Below the pieces are notes generated by a model, which was not told the origin of the DNA, ran no database searches, and was given only the letters and a program-made list of their open reading frames with translations. This document shows positions 55,439 through 64,000 of a DNA stretch of 64,000 nucleotides, piece after piece; position 1 is the stretch's first letter; each line of letters starts with the position of its first letter. Source of the stretch: Actinomycetota bacterium (GTDB lineage: Bacteria; Actinomycetota; Coriobacteriia; Anaerosomatales; JAUXNU01); the NCBI GenBank assembly GCA_030682655.1, contig JAUXNU010000054.1:1-64000 (forward strand). The letters run 5' to 3'. Made by a program: the position numbers and the translations under genes.

Positions 55439-57979
55439 ATGTTCGAACGGTTCACAGAGAAGGCTCGCCGGGTCGTTGTGTACGCCCAGGAAGAAGCCCG
55501 GATGCTCAACCAGAACTACATCGGCACCGAGCACCTGCTGCTCGGTCTGATTCGCGAGCAGGACGGAATCGCCGCCAAGGCTCTGGAGTCGTTGAGCATC
55601 TCCCTCGAGGATGTGCACACCCAGGTCGAAGAGCTCATCGGCAGGGGGACCTTCGTGCCAACGGGTCACATCCCGTTCACCCCACGCGCGAAGAAGGTAC
55701 TTGAACTCTCTTTGCGCGAGGCCCTGCAGCTGGGACACAACTACATAGGCACCGAGCACATCCTCCTCGGCTTGATTCGCGAGGGGGAGGGCGTGGCCGC
55801 GCAGGTCCTTCTGAACCTCGGAGCCGATCTGGAGAAGGTGCGGTCGGCCGTCATCCAGCTGCTGTCCGGTCACTACGGCAAGCAAGCCGAGGCCGGCGAG
55901 GAGCGCGGACGCGGCGGCACCGGTGCCTTGCTAGACGAGTTCGGTCGCAATCTCACACGCGCTGCCAAGGACGGCAAACTCGATCCCGTCATCGGTCGTG
56001 AGCGCGAGATCGAGCGCGTCATGCAGATCCTGTCGCGGCGTACGAAGAACAACCCGGTGCTCATCGGCGAGCCGGGGGTCGGCAAGACGGCCGTTGCGGA
56101 GGGTCTTGCGCAGGCAATCTCCAACGATGAGGTCCCGGAGACCATCAAGGACAAGCAACTCTACACGCTCGATCTGGCGGCGCTTGTCGCGGGCTCCAAG
56201 TACCGCGGCGAGTTCGAAGACCGTCTGAAGAAAGTCATCAAGGAGATTCGCGAGCGGGGCGACGTCATCCTATTCGTGGACGAGATGCACACGCTTGTCG
56301 GCGCTGGAGCGGCTGAAGGCGCCATCGATGCTGCGTCTATCATCAAGCCCTCTCTCGCCCGGGGCGAGCTCCAGACCATAGGCGCCACGACTCTTGACGA
56401 GTATCGCAAGTACGTCGAGAAGGATCCCGCGCTGGAGCGCCGCTTCCAGCCGATCACCGTCGGTGAACCGACCGTTGAGGAGACCGTCGAGATCCTCAAG
56501 GGCCTTCGCGATCGCTATGAAGCGCACCACCGCGTCTCGATCACCGACGCGGCCATTGATGCCGCTGCCACGCTCGCAGACCGCTACATCTCCGACCGCT
56601 TCCTACCCGACAAGGCGATCGATCTTATCGACGAGGCCGGGTCCAAGATGCGCATCAAGATGATGACCGCTCCCCCGGGTATCAAGGAGATCGAGGATCG
56701 GCTTCGCCGTGTCCGTGCCGAGAAGGAGGGTGCGATCGAGGCGCAGGAATTCGAGAAGGCTGCGAGTCTGCGCGACAAGGAGAAGCAGATCTTGACGGAG
56801 AAGCGCGGAATGGAAGAGGAGTGGCTCAAACCCGACAACCGTCGGGTGGTCGAGGTGACCGAGCGCGAGATCGCGGAGGTCGTCTCCATGTGGACCGGTG
56901 TGCCGGTCACCGCACTGACCGAGGAAGAGACCGAGAAGCTCCTGCGCATGGAAGCGAGCGTGCACGAGCGCATCGTCGGACAGGATGAGGCCGTCACCGC
57001 GGTCAGCAAGGCGATTCGTCGCGCCCGCGCCGGCCTCAAGGATCCGCGGCGTCCAGCGGGATCTTTCATCTTCCTGGGGCCCTCCGGTGTTGGGAAGACA
57101 GAGCTTGCCAAGGCTCTCGCGGAGTTCCTCTTCGGCAGTGAGGACGCGCTCATCTCGCTCGACATGTCCGAGTACATGGAGAAGCACACGGTCTCGCGCC
57201 TCATCGGATCGCCGCCCGGGTACGTTGGATTCGACGAGGGGGGGCAGCTTACCGAGCAGGTTCGGCGCAAGCCGTACTCGGTGGTCCTCTTCGATGAGAT
57301 CGAGAAGGCGCATCCGGACGTCTTCAACGTCCTGCTTCAGATTCTCGAAGAGGGTCGTCTTACCGACGCGCAGGGCCGCAAGGTCGACTTCAAGAACTCG
57401 ATCGTGATCATGACGAGCAACGTCGGCGCTCGCGACATCGTGAAGGGCCAGTCCCTCGGGTTCTCGGCGCAGGAGACCACCGGGTTGTCGTATGACACCC
57501 TCAAGGAGCGCGTGACCGGCGAGCTCAAGAAGATGTTCCGTCCTGAGTTCCTGAACCGCGTTGACGAGGTCATCGTCTTCCACGATCTGGACAGCGAGGA
57601 GATCAAGTCGATCGTGGACCTGATGGTCGATCGCCTTCGCGACCAGCTCCTCGTGCATGGAATGGGCCTTACGCTCACCGCGGATGCGCGCGATCTTCTT
57701 GCAGCCGAGGGCTTCGACTCTGCTCTCGGGGCGCGGCCGCTTCGCCGTGCGATACAGCGACTGCTGGAGGATCAGCTGTCCGAGCAGATTCTCGCCGGCC
57801 AGTGGCAACCCGGCGACGTCATCGAAGTGCATGTCGAGGATGGCAAGCCCTCGTTCCGAAAGGGAGAGGGAACGCCTCCGGCGAAGGCCAAGAAGGCGGA
57901 GAAGACCCCACAGCCCAGCGTCCCGAAGCGTTCGTCGTCTTCGGGTTCCGGGGCCGCCGCTGGCGGCGTTGGCGAGTAG
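55439..57979 (+). CDS. clpC: ATP-dependent Clp protease ATPase ClpC
   Basis: An 846-residue AAA+ unfoldase. Two N-terminal Clp repeats ([33 protein letters not shown]) precede the first ATPase ([25 protein letters not shown]). A UVR-like coiled coil (about 415-455) leads to the second ATPase ([14 protein letters not shown], and the sensor [11 protein letters not shown]). The family works with ClpP and adaptor proteins. ATG 55439 has AAGGGGAG upstream. A -10 TATACT lies at 55369, without an obvious -35 box, near an imperfect CGC/GCG repeat that might be a ClgR-like site. Confidence 0.94.
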   Translation: MFERFTEKARRVVVYAQEEARMLNQNYIGTEHLLLGLIREQDGIAAKALESLSISLEDVHTQVEELIGRGTFVPTGHIPFTPRAKKVLELSLREALQLGHNYIGTEHILLGLIREGEGVAAQVLLNLGADLEKVRSAVIQLLSGHYGKQAEAGEERGRGGTGALLDEFGRNLTRAAKDGKLDPVIGREREIERVMQILSRRTKNNPVLIGEPGVGKTAVAEGLAQAISNDEVPETIKDKQLYTLDLAALVAGSKYRGEFEDRLKKVIKEIRERGDVILFVDEMHTLVGAGAAEGAIDAASIIKPSLARGELQTIGATTLDEYRKYVEKDPALERRFQPITVGEPTVEETVEILKGLRDRYEAHHRVSITDAAIDAAATLADRYISDRFLPDKAIDLIDEAGSKMRIKMMTAPPGIKEIEDRLRRVRAEKEGAIEAQEFEKAASLRDKEKQILTEKRGMEEEWLKPDNRRVVEVTEREIAEVVSMWTGVPVTALTEEETEKLLRMEASVHERIVGQDEAVTAVSKAIRRARAGLKDPRRPAGSFIFLGPSGVGKTELAKALAEFLFGSEDALISLDMSEYMEKHTVSRLIGSPPGYVGFDEGGQLTEQVRRKPYSVVLFDEIEKAHPDVFNVLLQILEEGRLTDAQGRKVDFKNSIVIMTSNVGARDIVKGQSLGFSAQETTGLSYDTLKERVTGELKKMFRPEFLNRVDEVIVFHDLDSEEIKSIVDLMVDRLRDQLLVHGMGLTLTADARDLLAAEGFDSALGARPLRRAIQRLLEDQLSEQILAGQWQPGDVIEVHVEDGKPSFRKGEGTPPAKAKKAEKTPQPSVPKRSSSSGSGAAAGGVGE

Positions 57980-57985
57980 CACGCC

Positions 57986-59356
57986 GTGTGCGCCAGGACG
58001 CGTACGGTCTGGCGCTGCCAGCAGTGCGGCGCGTCGGCACCGAAGTGGCTGGGGCGATGCCCCGACTGCGCCGAATACGGAACCTATGTCGAGGAGATAG
58101 AGCAGCCTTCGCACTCGGGCGGCGCTCCCTCCCGTCCCCGGGCTGCCGCCGTCACGCTTTCCGACATGGGTGCGGAGGCCGAACGACGATTGCCGACCGG
58201 AGTCATCGAACTGGACAGGGTGCTTGGCGGAGGACTTGTGGAGGGATCACTCGTTCTCATCGGCGGGGAACCCGGAATCGGCAAGTCCACACTTCTTCTG
58301 CAGGCTTCGGAGTCGCTCTCTGCGAGCGGCAAGCGGGTGCTCTACGTGTGTGGCGAGGAGTCTCCATCTCAAATCGGCATGCGCGCCCGGAGACTGGGTG
58401 TCGAGGCGGATCGCATCTCGCTGCTTCCCGAGGTCGACGTTACCGCGGTCGAAGCCGAAGTGCGAGAGACGCATCCCGACCTCGTGGTTGTGGACTCGAT
58501 CCAGACTGCGTATGACCCGGAACTTGCATCCTCTCCCGGCAGCGTCGGTCAGGTTCGTGCCTGCACTGCGCGTTTGATGAGGATTGCCAAGGACCTCGGG
58601 GTGACCACGCTCATCGTCGGGCATGTGACCAAGGACGGAGCAATCGCGGGTCCCCGGGTCCTCGAGCACATGGTGGACACCGTGCTCTATTTCGAAGGCG
58701 ATTCGGACCATGCGTTTCGCATAGTGCGGGCGGTCAAGAATCGCTTTGGCTCGGTCTCGGAGATCGGGATCTTCGAAATGGGTGAACGCGGGCTCACGGG
58801 CGTTGGGAATCCCTCTGCATTGCTTCTTGGCGAGAGGGCGGAACCGGTACCCGGCTCGGTCGTCATGCCGACGATGGAGGGCTCGCGGCCTTTGCTCGTA
58901 GAGGTTCAGGCACTTGTGACGCCTTCGTATCTTCAGGTGCCCAGGCGCCTCGCGACCGGCGTGGAGACATCGCGACTTCTGCAAGTGCTTGCCGTGCTCG
59001 AGCGGCGCTGCGGTCTGGTCTTGGGCTCGCACGACGTGTACGTTTCCGCGGCAGGTGGCGTGCGCATCGCGGAGCCTTCGGTGGACTTGCCGCTCGCCAT
59101 CGCGGTAGCCTCGGCGCTTCGCGACACGCCTGTGCCGGTCTCGATGGCGGCCTTCGGGGAGATCGACCTGACCGGTCGCGTCAGACCGGTTCCTCACTCC
59201 GAGGCACGTTTCAAGGAGGCGGCGGGCCACGGGCTGAGGTCAGTTCTCGCCAGGGTGCCGGCCGGAGTCAGTGTGCCGCCGGGTGTTGAAGTCGCGAACG
59301 TGTCGACGCTGTCGGAAGCTCTCTCGTTGCTCACGAATCCTGCGTCGCATACCTAG
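57986..59356 (+). CDS. radA: DNA repair protein RadA
   Basis: A 456-residue RecA-related branch-migration helicase. The zinc finger (CQQCGASAPKWLGRCPDC) comes first, then the Walker A motif GGEPGIGKST, the RadA-specific KNRFG motif and a C-terminal Lon-like domain with GGVRIAEPSVDLPLAIAVAS. The GTG at 57986 is seven bases after clpC; the ribosome site is weak, so coupled translation is likely. The clpC-radA-disA order is conserved in Gram-positive bacteria. Confidence 0.93.
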   Translation: MCARTRTVWRCQQCGASAPKWLGRCPDCAEYGTYVEEIEQPSHSGGAPSRPRAAAVTLSDMGAEAERRLPTGVIELDRVLGGGLVEGSLVLIGGEPGIGKSTLLLQASESLSASGKRVLYVCGEESPSQIGMRARRLGVEADRISLLPEVDVTAVEAEVRETHPDLVVVDSIQTAYDPELASSPGSVGQVRACTARLMRIAKDLGVTTLIVGHVTKDGAIAGPRVLEHMVDTVLYFEGDSDHAFRIVRAVKNRFGSVSEIGIFEMGERGLTGVGNPSALLLGERAEPVPGSVVMPTMEGSRPLLVEVQALVTPSYLQVPRRLATGVETSRLLQVLAVLERRCGLVLGSHDVYVSAAGGVRIAEPSVDLPLAIAVASALRDTPVPVSMAAFGEIDLTGRVRPVPHSEARFKEAAGHGLRSVLARVPAGVSVPPGVEVANVSTLSEALSLLTNPASHT

Positions 59357-59452
59357 CGCAGCCTTCCGGCACACGGCGACCGGCGGCCCAATCTTGGTGA
59401 ACCGGCGGCAACGTGGCAGAATCAGGGTGACAGCAGCCGAGGAGACGCCGCT

Positions 59453-60538
59453 ATGCGTGCGGGGAAGGGTGGACCGGTGGCGGGCAAGCCAGAGGACCTT
59501 CTGCGCGCGGAACTCGAGAAAGTCGCGCCGGGAACCCAGCTCCGAGAGGGGCTCGACTTCATCATCTCGGCACGCACCGGCGCGCTCATCGTCATCGGCG
59601 ATGGCGCCCACGTGGACGCGCTATGCAGCGGCGGCTTCGACATCAACACGCCTTTCTCTCCCCAACGGCTGTTCGAGCTGGCCAAGATGGACGGGGCGAT
59701 CATCATCGATGCGGCTTGCGAGAAGATCAGTCGCGCCAACGTTCACCTGGTTCCTGACGCGAGTCTGCCGACCACCGAGACCGGCATGCGCCATCGCACT
59801 GCCGAGCGGGTAAGTCGTCAGACCGGTGCCCTCGTGATCTCGATCTCTCAGCGCCGCGATGACGTAAGCCTCTACCTCGGCGGGAACAGAATCATCCTTC
59901 AGGAGATCGATGTCGTGCTCGCCAAGGCGAACCAGGCGCTACAGACTCTCCAGCGATATCGTGTTCGCCTCGACGAGGTCCTCGAGCGACTCACGCTTCT
60001 CGAGTTCGACGACATGGCTACGGTCGGCGACCTCATCGATGTCATCGGGCGCTTCGAGATGGTGCAGCGCGTGGCACGGGAGGTCGTGCGCTACATCGCC
60101 GAGCTCGGCACCGAGGGCCGTCTGGTCAGGATGCAGGCCGAGGAGCTTACGGCGAATGTCGACGAGGAGTACCTCCTCCTCCTGCGCGACTACGCTGCCG
60201 ATCCGGCGCCGCGCAAGGCGACGGCTATCCGCAACCAGTTGGTGGCACTCAGCACCGAGCAGCTTCTGGAAGCCGAACCCGTGGCCGAGGCCCTTGGACT
60301 CTCGGCGGATTCGCGGGGCGCCGAAGACCATGTCGCCTCACGGGGCTACCGGGTGCTTCGTCGCATCCCTGCTCTGCCCGGTTCGGTTGTCAATCGCATT
60401 GTGGAGCGGTTTGGCAGTGTGCCACGTCTCGTGCTTGCCAGCGAGGACGACCTGGACGAGGTCGACGGCGTAGGTGCGCGCAGGGCGAAGGCGATCCGTG
60501 AGGGTCTATCACGGATGAGAACGCACCTCGCCGGGTGA
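59453..60538 (+). CDS. disA: Diadenylate cyclase DisA
   Basis: A 361-residue enzyme that scans DNA and makes cyclic di-AMP from two ATP. The DAC domain has the DGA motif (KMDGAIIID) and RHR (MRHRTAERVSRQ). A helical linker leads to a C-terminal helix-hairpin-helix domain (VVNRIVERFGSV, DDLDEVDGVGARRAKAIREG) that binds branched DNA. It follows radA by 96 bases; RadA inhibits DisA in bacilli. Confidence 0.94.
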   Translation: MRAGKGGPVAGKPEDLLRAELEKVAPGTQLREGLDFIISARTGALIVIGDGAHVDALCSGGFDINTPFSPQRLFELAKMDGAIIIDAACEKISRANVHLVPDASLPTTETGMRHRTAERVSRQTGALVISISQRRDDVSLYLGGNRIILQEIDVVLAKANQALQTLQRYRVRLDEVLERLTLLEFDDMATVGDLIDVIGRFEMVQRVAREVVRYIAELGTEGRLVRMQAEELTANVDEEYLLLLRDYAADPAPRKATAIRNQLVALSTEQLLEAEPVAEALGLSADSRGAEDHVASRGYRVLRRIPALPGSVVNRIVERFGSVPRLVLASEDDLDEVDGVGARRAKAIREGLSRMRTHLAG

Positions 60539-60696
60539 CATCCCAAGGGGTTTGAGCTGCGCAAACACGCTGGTGTTTGCTGGGTCTGCACTGCGAGATG
60601 TGGTAGAATCCACATGTCGGTCCGCGCCCGGCGGGCCCTGTCTCTCGGGGGAGGTGAAGGACGCGCGTGCGCGTGCGCACGTGAGCTCCATAGAAG

Positions 60697-61773
60697 ATGA
60701 TCGTCCAAATCACCCGGTTCGTGTTCACCACGGCGGGCGCGTTGGGCGGGTATGCGGTATCAGGATATATCGATTGGTCGGCCACCACTGGTTTCCCCCC
60801 TTATCTCGTCATCCTAATCCTCCTCATCCTTGGCACGGCCATCGGGTACGTCCTGGGCGGCATCATGGGCCGCGAATTCACTATCGCCTACTCGCATGCA
60901 GAGAATCGCCTTCGCGATCTATCGCCAGCGGATATCACGCTTGGTGTCATCGGCCTCGTCATCGGCCTGGTTGTGGCGTTCCTTGCCTCTGCCCCGCTTC
61001 GCTTTGTGCAGCCGGTCTGGCTTGCCGTCTCGGCGATGGTACTGCTGTTCGTGTTGTGCGCGGCACTAGGCGTGCGCGTCGCCCTGCTCAAACGCGATGA
61101 CGTCATGTCGGTATTCCCGCGACTGAACCCCACCGGTACCGATGCGGGCCCGAATCCGGCTGTCCCCGCGAAGCTGCTTGACACAAGTGCCATCATCGAC
61201 GGGCGCTACGCCGAGCTTGTGGAGCTGGGGGTCCTCGAGGGGACGCTGCGCGTTCCGCGCTTTGTGCTGGTCGAGCTTCAGACCCTTGCGGACTCCGCTG
61301 ACGATTCGAAGCGCTCCAGGGGCCGTCGTGGGCTCGATCTTCTTGCGCGGCTGCAGGGAACGAATGCTCCACAGATATTCGAGGCAGACTATCCGACTTC
61401 ACCAGATGTCGATGCCAAGCTTCTGCGACTTGCCGAGGACAGTGGTGGCGCACTCATCACCGTTGACTACAACCTCACGAAGGTCGCCAGAGCGCGCGGG
61501 ATTGCCGCCATCAACCTCAATGAGATCGCGGCCTCGCTCAAGCCTTCGCACTTGCCGGGGGAGAAGCTCATGCTGAAGGTTGCCCGGGAGGGAAAGGAAG
61601 CCGGTCAGGGAGTTGGCTACCTCGAGGACGGCACGATGGTCGTCATCCAGGACGCACAGGACAAGGTCGGTCGTACTGCCGAGGTGGAAGTCACGTCCGT
61701 TCTGCAGACTTCGGCCGGACGCATGGTGTTCTCCCGATTCTGTGGCCTGGCCGAGGACCGGACCGATGACTGA
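60697..61773 (+). CDS. Membrane-anchored PIN-TRAM protein (YacL-like)
   Basis: A 358-residue protein. About four membrane helices (residues 5-130) are followed by a PIN nuclease domain (LLDTSAIIDGRYAELVELGVL, PRFVLVELQTLADSAD, LITVDYNLTKVA) and a TRAM-like RNA-binding end (EGTMVVIQDAQDKVGRTAEVEVTS abridged). The conserved aspartates are present, so RNase activity is plausible. Gene order disA-PIN-ispD-ispF is the standard one. The stop overlaps ispD by eight bases. Confidence 0.9.
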   Translation: MIVQITRFVFTTAGALGGYAVSGYIDWSATTGFPPYLVILILLILGTAIGYVLGGIMGREFTIAYSHAENRLRDLSPADITLGVIGLVIGLVVAFLASAPLRFVQPVWLAVSAMVLLFVLCAALGVRVALLKRDDVMSVFPRLNPTGTDAGPNPAVPAKLLDTSAIIDGRYAELVELGVLEGTLRVPRFVLVELQTLADSADDSKRSRGRRGLDLLARLQGTNAPQIFEADYPTSPDVDAKLLRLAEDSGGALITVDYNLTKVARARGIAAINLNEIAASLKPSHLPGEKLMLKVAREGKEAGQGVGYLEDGTMVVIQDAQDKVGRTAEVEVTSVLQTSAGRMVFSRFCGLAEDRTDD

Positions 61774-62488
61774 CGGCGCAGGTCAGCCCTCAGTTGTCGC
61801 GCTGATAGTCGCCGGTGGAACCGGCGAACGGTTCGGCCGCGAGGAGGGAAAGCAGCTCGTCGAGGCGGGATGTGCGCCGGTTCTCGGGCACACGGTGCGC
61901 GCCTTCGACCGGGCCGAGAGCGTCGATGCCATCATCGTTGTGGCGCACCCGGAGCAGCTCGATGAGTACCGGGCAGCAGCCGAGCAACACGTGGAAGCGA
62001 CACGGCTCATCGGAGTAGTCCCTGGTGGTGACACGAGGCAGGACTCGGTACGACACGGACTGTCGGCGGTTCCGGCGAGTGCGCGGACGATCATCGTGCA
62101 CGATGGCGCGCGCCCTCTCATCACTCCCGAGGTCATCGATTCTGCGGTGACGCTCCTGGAGTCATCGTCCGATAGCGAGGGCGTCGTCGTTGGGCACCCC
62201 GCATTCGACACGCTCAAGGTAGTGGACGGCAACAGGGTAGTCGTCACGCCCGATCGAGGAGAGTACTGGGTTGCACAGACCCCGCAGGTGTTCCGGGCCG
62301 AGGTGCTTCGGTCGGCGTACTCGCGGGCACAAGAAGAGGGGCTTGAGGGCACTGACGATGCATCGCTTGTCGAAGCGGCTGGAGGTCGAGTGGTGATGCT
62401 CGAAGGTCCACGAGACAATCTGAAGGTGACGGTGGCCGAGGACCTGGCGGTCGTCGAGGCATTGCTTGCATGCAGGGAAGGTGAGTGA
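61766..62488 (+). CDS. ispD: IspD, 2-C-methyl-D-erythritol 4-phosphate cytidylyltransferase
   Basis: A 240-residue enzyme of the MEP isoprenoid pathway: CTP + MEP to CDP-ME. The nucleotide-binding loop is LIVAGGTGERFGREEGKQ, with the conserved lysine. HDGARPLI and VVGHPAFDTLKVVD are also present, together with TPQVFR and GTDDASLVE. ATG 61766 overlaps the end of the PIN-TRAM gene. It is followed by ispF at once. Confidence 0.95.
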   Translation: MTDGAGQPSVVALIVAGGTGERFGREEGKQLVEAGCAPVLGHTVRAFDRAESVDAIIVVAHPEQLDEYRAAAEQHVEATRLIGVVPGGDTRQDSVRHGLSAVPASARTIIVHDGARPLITPEVIDSAVTLLESSSDSEGVVVGHPAFDTLKVVDGNRVVVTPDRGEYWVAQTPQVFRAEVLRSAYSRAQEEGLEGTDDASLVEAAGGRVVMLEGPRDNLKVTVAEDLAVVEALLACREGE

Positions 62489-62489
62489 C

Positions 62490-62978
62490 TTGAGCGCAAC
62501 CCGTGTGGGAATCGGCTACGACGTTCATGCGTTCGTCGAAGGCCGCCCACTTGTCCTTGGCGGGATTGAGATTCCCCACGACCTCGGACTCGTGGGCCAT
62601 TCCGATGCGGATGTCCTGGTCCATGCGCTAATGGATGCGATTCTCGGCGCGATTCGAGCGGGCGACATCGGCCAGCACTTTCCAGATACGGATTCCGAGT
62701 ACGCCGGGGCTTCAAGCATCGCGCTGCTCGAACGGGTGGCCGAGATCATGCGCAAGGCCGGGTGGCGCCTTGTCGATGCCGACACCGTGCTCGTGCTGGA
62801 GCGGCCCAAGATGGCGCCGTATCGTCAGGAGATGCGCGCACGCCTTGCGTCGGCGATGGCGGTGCCGGTCGATGCGATCGGCGTCAAGGCGACCACCACC
62901 GAGGGTTTGGGGGCGACGGGGCGCGGCGAGGGCGCAGAGGCGTACGCAGTCGTTATGTTGGAGAGAGTCGAGCAGTGA
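62490..62978 (+). CDS. ispF: IspF, 2-C-methyl-D-erythritol 2,4-cyclodiphosphate synthase
   Basis: A 162-residue enzyme catalysing cyclisation of CDP-ME 2-phosphate in the MEP pathway. Metal-binding GYDVHAF, GHSDADVLVHALMDAILGA and FPDTD are present, as is VKATTTEGLG. TTG 62490 is preferred (AGGGAAGG eight bases upstream); GTG 62481 is an alternative. It overlaps the gltX remnant by four bases. Confidence 0.94.
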   Translation: MSATRVGIGYDVHAFVEGRPLVLGGIEIPHDLGLVGHSDADVLVHALMDAILGAIRAGDIGQHFPDTDSEYAGASSIALLERVAEIMRKAGWRLVDADTVLVLERPKMAPYRQEMRARLASAMAVPVDAIGVKATTTEGLGATGRGEGAEAYAVVMLERVEQ

Positions 62979-63112
62979 GCGACCGGCTGCGCTTCTCGCC
63001 CGCACCGACGGGCCTCTTGCACATCGGAGGGACGCGGACCTCGCTATTCAACTGGGGCACGGAGCGGTCTTGTGAGCGCTTGAGTCGCGCGGCAGGCTCA
63101 GCGATGATGTGA
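62975..63112 (+). pseudogene. gltX: 5' remnant of glutamyl-tRNA synthetase (gltX)
   Basis: GTG 62975 starts a 45-residue frame whose first ~27 residues (RLRFSPAPTGLLHIGGTRTSLFNW, abridged) match the class I HIGH-containing N-terminus of GluRS. It then diverges into an unrelated sequence (ERSCERLSRAAG) and stops at 63110-63112. A real gltX encodes ~480 residues. Codon use is that of a functional start, so this is a deletion scar between ispF and cysE. A working gltX must be elsewhere. Confidence 0.75.
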
Positions 63113-63181
63113 CACATACTCCGAGGAGCTATTCGTCCGGCCGGACGAGCGCCGCTCGCCCGCAAAGGAGAGCCTGGAACC

Positions 63182-63901
63182 ATGCTCGATCGCATCCGAG
63201 AGGACATACGCGCCGTCAAGGAACGTGACCCGGCGGCCACATCAACGTTGAACGTGCTGCTGAACTACCCGGGGCTGCATGCGATCTGGTGGCACCGGGT
63301 GACCCGCTGGCTGCACGTTCATGGCCGCGTCACCTTCGCAAGATGGCTGAGTCAGCAGGCCCGCTTCTACACGGGCATCGAAATCCACCCCGGGGCAACG
63401 ATCGGGAGGAGGTTCTTCATCGACCACGGCATGGGTGTCGTGATCGGGGAGACGACGGTCATCCACGAGGATGTGACCGTGTACCAGGGTGTCACGCTCG
63501 GAGGTACCGGCAAGGAAAAGGGCAAGCGTCACCCGACCCTTGAGGACTGCGTGGTCGTCGGTGTGGGGTCGACCGTCCTTGGCGATATCGTGATCGGGAA
63601 GGGTTCGAAGGTCGGCGGAGGTGCGGTTGTGATTGCGGACGTCCCGCCGAACTGCACGGTCGTCGGTGTGCCCGGTCGCATTGTCGTTCGCGAGGGCGAG
63701 CGCATCGAGACCGTCGACCTGCATCACGAGGACCTGCCCGACCCGGTCGTCGAGATGTTCCGCTGCATACAGCGTCGGATCGACCGTCTCGAAGCGCGTG
63801 TCGCGCAGGACGAGGCGGAGATGGGCGGGCGCGAGCCGGCGGACCGGGCTGTCGAGCCGACATCCCCCGACGTCGACACCGGCGCGGCACGCGACCTCTG
63901 A
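63182..63901 (+). CDS. cysE: Serine O-acetyltransferase CysE
   Basis: A 239-residue enzyme that makes O-acetylserine for cysteine synthesis. The helical N-terminus ([17 protein letters not shown]) is followed by a left-handed beta-helix of hexapeptides ([35 protein letters not shown]) and a C-terminal coiled tail. The catalytic His in FFIDHGMGV is present. AAAGGAGAG precedes the ATG. It begins 69 bases after the gltX remnant and probably forms an operon with cysS. Confidence 0.94.
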   Translation: MLDRIREDIRAVKERDPAATSTLNVLLNYPGLHAIWWHRVTRWLHVHGRVTFARWLSQQARFYTGIEIHPGATIGRRFFIDHGMGVVIGETTVIHEDVTVYQGVTLGGTGKEKGKRHPTLEDCVVVGVGSTVLGDIVIGKGSKVGGGAVVIADVPPNCTVVGVPGRIVVREGERIETVDLHHEDLPDPVVEMFRCIQRRIDRLEARVAQDEAEMGGREPADRAVEPTSPDVDTGAARDL

Positions 63902-63926
63902 CACTGTCCCCGGACGGAGAAGGATC

Positions 63927-64000
63927 ATGACGATTCGTCTGTACAACACATTTACGCGCGCCAAGGAAGAACTCACGCCACGTGACCCCGGCAAGATCGC
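63927..64000 (+). CDS. cysS: Cysteinyl-tRNA synthetase, 5' end
   Basis: ATG 63927, with CGGAGAAGG upstream, begins a frame that runs off the window. The 24 residues seen (TIRLYNTFTRAKEELTP...) match the N-terminus of CysRS, just before its HIGH motif. It follows cysE, a common pairing. Confidence 0.85.
   Translation, partial: MTIRLYNTFTRAKEELTPRDPGKI

Noticed and set aside
63110-63181. UGA at 63110-63112 in frame with cysE downstream
   Set aside because: The residues between are not redox-like and no SECIS hairpin fits; cysE has its own ribosome site. The frame agreement is chance.
1-64000. CRISPR arrays, insertion sequences and phage genes
   Set aside because: No spaced direct repeats, terminal repeats, transposase or integrase were found in any frame.

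Overview
The window is GC-rich bacterial chromosome with frequent GTG/TTG starts, tightly packed operons and no phage, IS or CRISPR material. Large multihaem c-type cytochromes, CWB2-type wall-binding repeats, L,D-transpeptidase and NlpC/P60 wall enzymes, ClpC, CheC/CheD and Rex together suggest an anaerobic, Gram-positive-type organism that respires through cytochromes exposed on or beyond the cell wall. A deep actinobacterial lineage (Coriobacteriia/Anaerosomatales-like) would fit, but that is an inference and no 16S gene is present.

Layout. 1-4365: an electron-transfer operon (end of a cytochrome, a 20-haem cytochrome, a membrane-anchored TPR protein, an NHL propeller fused to a PIN-like domain). 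4394-18665: a formate-dehydrogenase locus. It has its own promoter and a ~420-nt structured leader, then a Tat-exported catalytic subunit with an in-frame UGA read as selenocysteine, an iron-sulfur subunit, a six-haem cytochrome, an unfamiliar polytopic membrane protein, a lipoprotein, a Ycf48-like/CWB2 wall protein, and a cytochrome with haem domains on both sides of a VCBS-type propeller. 18673-33773: an L,D-transpeptidase, a full chemotaxis set (cheR, MCP, cheW, cheY, cheB, cheA, cheC, cheD), a diguanylate cyclase, wall enzymes, pilT and a B12-type radical SAM enzyme. 33835-40364: an ECF sigma factor with its putative anti-sigma factor, secreted and membrane proteins, and a class A penicillin-binding protein.

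40361-42191 (minus strand) is the most unusual locus. It encodes a small ferredoxin, a 117-residue thioredoxin-like protein interrupted by an in-frame UGA with a SECIS-like hairpin, and a DUF362/ferredoxin protein. The promoter (TTGTCA-17-TATACT) has an 8-bp inverted repeat of CsoR type in its spacer. A second MCP, a RidA protein, a NapC-anchored cytochrome with up to 24 haem sites, a terminator and tRNA-Pro(CGG) follow.

46484-64000 is mainly housekeeping: SAM hydrolase, YhaM-like exonuclease, MTA phosphorylase, site-2 protease, rex with a self-overlapping operator, tatA, greA, lysS, clpC, radA, disA, a PIN-TRAM protein, ispD, ispF, a 5' remnant of gltX, cysE and the start of cysS. TatA and Rex connect to the respiratory theme: Tat exports the formate dehydrogenase, and Rex senses the NADH/NAD+ ratio.
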